A stretch of 64,000 nt of DNA, taken from assembly GCF_000281895.1 (NCBI RefSeq), contig NZ_CM001558.1, positions 4,530,556-4,594,555 on the forward strand, read 5' to 3'. A model generated the notes under the pieces. That model made no database searches, was not told the DNA's origin, and worked only from the letters and a program-made list of their open reading frames with translations. This document shows positions 63,007-64,000 of the stretch, in pieces (position 1 is the first letter of the stretch; the number at the start of each line of letters is the position of its first letter). A program made the position numbers and the translations under genes. This DNA is from Pseudomonas fluorescens Q2-87. GTDB taxonomy: Bacteria; Pseudomonadota; Gammaproteobacteria; Pseudomonadales; Pseudomonadaceae.

Positions 63007-63702
63007 TCACTCAACCGGCGGCAATCGCCAGTCGATCGGCGCCTCGCCATTCTGCTCGAGAAATTTGTTGGTCCGGCTGAAATGCCCGCATCCCAGGAAA
63101 CCTCGATAGGCCGAGAGTGGCGACGGGTGAACCGAGGTGAGCACCAGATGCTTGGTGGCGTCGATCAGTTTCTGTTTGCTTTGCGCATGGGCGCCCCACA
63201 GCAGGAAAACCAGGTGCGGCTGATGTTCGCTGACCACTTCGATCACCCGGTCGGTGAAATGCTGCCAGCCTTTGCCCGCATGGGCGTTGGCATTGGCGCG
63301 TTCCACCGTCATGGTGGTGTTGAGCAGCAACACGCCCTGGTCAGCCCAGCTTTGCAAATAACCGTGGTTGGGAATGTCGATGTTCAGGTCGCGCTTCAAT
63401 TCCTTATAGATATTGACCAGCGACGGTGGTGCCGGTACGCCCGGCTGCACCGAGAAGCACAAACCATGGGCCTGGCCCGGGCCGTGGTACGGGTCCTGCC
63501 CGAGAATCACCACCTTGACCTTGTCCAGCGGCGTGGAGTTGAGGGCATTGAAAATCAACGGCGCCGGTGGATAGATTTCCTTGCCGGCGGCGTGCTCGCT
63601 TCGCAGGAATTCGCGCAACTCTGTCATGTAGGGCTGGTCGAACTCGGCACGCAGCGCCTGCTTCCAGCTCGGTTCGAGTTTGATACGGTCGTCAGCAGTC
63701 AT
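63007..63702 (-). CDS. ung: uracil-DNA glycosylase
   Basis: A 231-aa family 1 UDG, the base-excision repair enzyme that removes uracil from DNA. The catalytic [18 protein letters not shown], with Asp and the Tyr that blocks thymine, and the [21 protein letters not shown] loop are complete. The ATG at 63702 ([17 protein letters not shown]) is chosen over the in-frame ATG at 63810, which overlaps the divergent gene's promoter. Confidence 0.95.
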   Translation of the reverse strand: MTADDRIKLEPSWKQALRAEFDQPYMTELREFLRSEHAAGKEIYPPAPLIFNALNSTPLDKVKVVILGQDPYHGPGQAHGLCFSVQPGVPAPPSLVNIYKELKRDLNIDIPNHGYLQSWADQGVLLLNTTMTVERANANAHAGKGWQHFTDRVIEVVSEHQPHLVFLLWGAHAQSKQKLIDATKHLVLTSVHPSPLSAYRGFLGCGHFSRTNKFLEQNGEAPIDWRLPPVE

Positions 63703-63833
63703 GGTTGCACCCGGTAAAAACAATGGGCGCACCCTAGGAAAGCCTACTTGGCTTGTCAATTGATCTGACGCAGAACCGGCACTTTCCCACGCAGCGATCA
63801 TACTGATCATTCAAATTGCTGATCGAGGTCACG

Positions 63834-64000
63834 ATGAATCTGCACTTCGAAGAACTCACCGGTATCGACGGTGCCCGTATCGGCATCGCCACCCTGGATG
63901 CTGAAAAATCCCTGAATGCCCTTTCCCTGCCGATGATCAATGCCCTGCGTGATCGTCTCGATGCCTGGGCCAAGGATCCGCAAATCGTTTGTGTGTTATT
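63834..64000 (+). CDS. enoyl-CoA hydratase/isomerase family protein, 3' part outside window
   Basis: The first 55 codons are visible: MNLHFEELTGIDGARIGIATLD then KSLNALSLPMINALRDRL, the N-terminal strand and the NALS-type CoA loop of the crotonase family. GAGGTCACG precedes the ATG at 63834. It is divergent from ung. The catalytic residues lie beyond the window, so the substrate class is unknown. Confidence 0.82.
   Translation, partial: MNLHFEELTGIDGARIGIATLDAEKSLNALSLPMINALRDRLDAWAKDPQIVCVL

Overview
The window is chromosomal DNA from a Pseudomonas of the fluorescens complex. Three things point there: the algU-mucA-mucB-mucD stress locus next to nadB, the dapA-bamC-MBL hydrolase-purC block beside a tRNA-Ser, and many short inverted repeats of the Pseudomonas REP/REPIN type. 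Most of the window is dense, GC-rich core DNA. An AT-richer accessory segment of about 7.5 kb lies at roughly 31.9-39.5 kb.

Layout. 0-2.5 kb: an MFS transporter and 5-oxoprolinase genes (pxpA and the start of pxpB) on the minus strand. 2.6-18 kb: housekeeping and poorly known genes (DUF2937, a class II amidotransferase, oligopeptidase B, a cyclic-nucleotide-binding protein, a spermidine-synthase-like protein, YajD, a TrmH/SpoU methyltransferase, a peptidase-like protein without its zinc motif, YcgN, a nitroreductase, a 2-hydroxyacid dehydrogenase, YcgL-Rnd and EptA), with REPINs in many of the gaps. 18-22.4 kb: a glutamine-synthetase-like gene, two LysR regulators and a small isomerase. 22.5-26.7 kb: a tightly coupled four-gene cell-surface glycan cassette (GT2, methyltransferase, GtrA, large DUF6311-type membrane protein). 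27-31 kb: an AraC regulator, a cupin, a PhyH-type dioxygenase and a chemoreceptor.

31.4-39.6 kb is the region of most interest. A strongly folded RNA element precedes a DUF3077 gene. It is followed by a YafO-type toxin gene with a 48-codon putative antitoxin, an unknown 267-aa protein, a serine recombinase, a minus-strand three-gene operon (two proteins with HEPN-like Rx4H motifs around a small zinc ribbon), and a plus-strand series of membrane-anchored proteins. That series includes an OB-fold protein, a PutAbiC-like protein and a two-helix protein shaped like superinfection-exclusion B. The segment ends at the 3' side of tRNA-Ser(CGA). It reads as a small defence or toxin-antitoxin island with several unnamed parts.

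39.8-49 kb: purC, an MBL hydrolase, bamC and dapA on the minus strand; gcvR and bcp on the plus strand; an AI-2E/PerM transporter; a TusA-like protein; and a BepA-like M48 protease. 47.7-51.6 kb: the envelope-stress operon algU-mucA-mucB-mucD, without mucC, with two AlgU-type promoters visible upstream of algU. 52-56 kb: nadB, ygfX-sdhE, ygfZ and an HDOD gene. 56.4-62.9 kb: the TctDE two-component system divergent from tctCBA (tricarboxylate uptake). A small unannotated reading frame overlaps the tctC start, and an AbrB-type membrane protein follows tctA. The window closes with ung and the first 167 bases of an enoyl-CoA hydratase gene.
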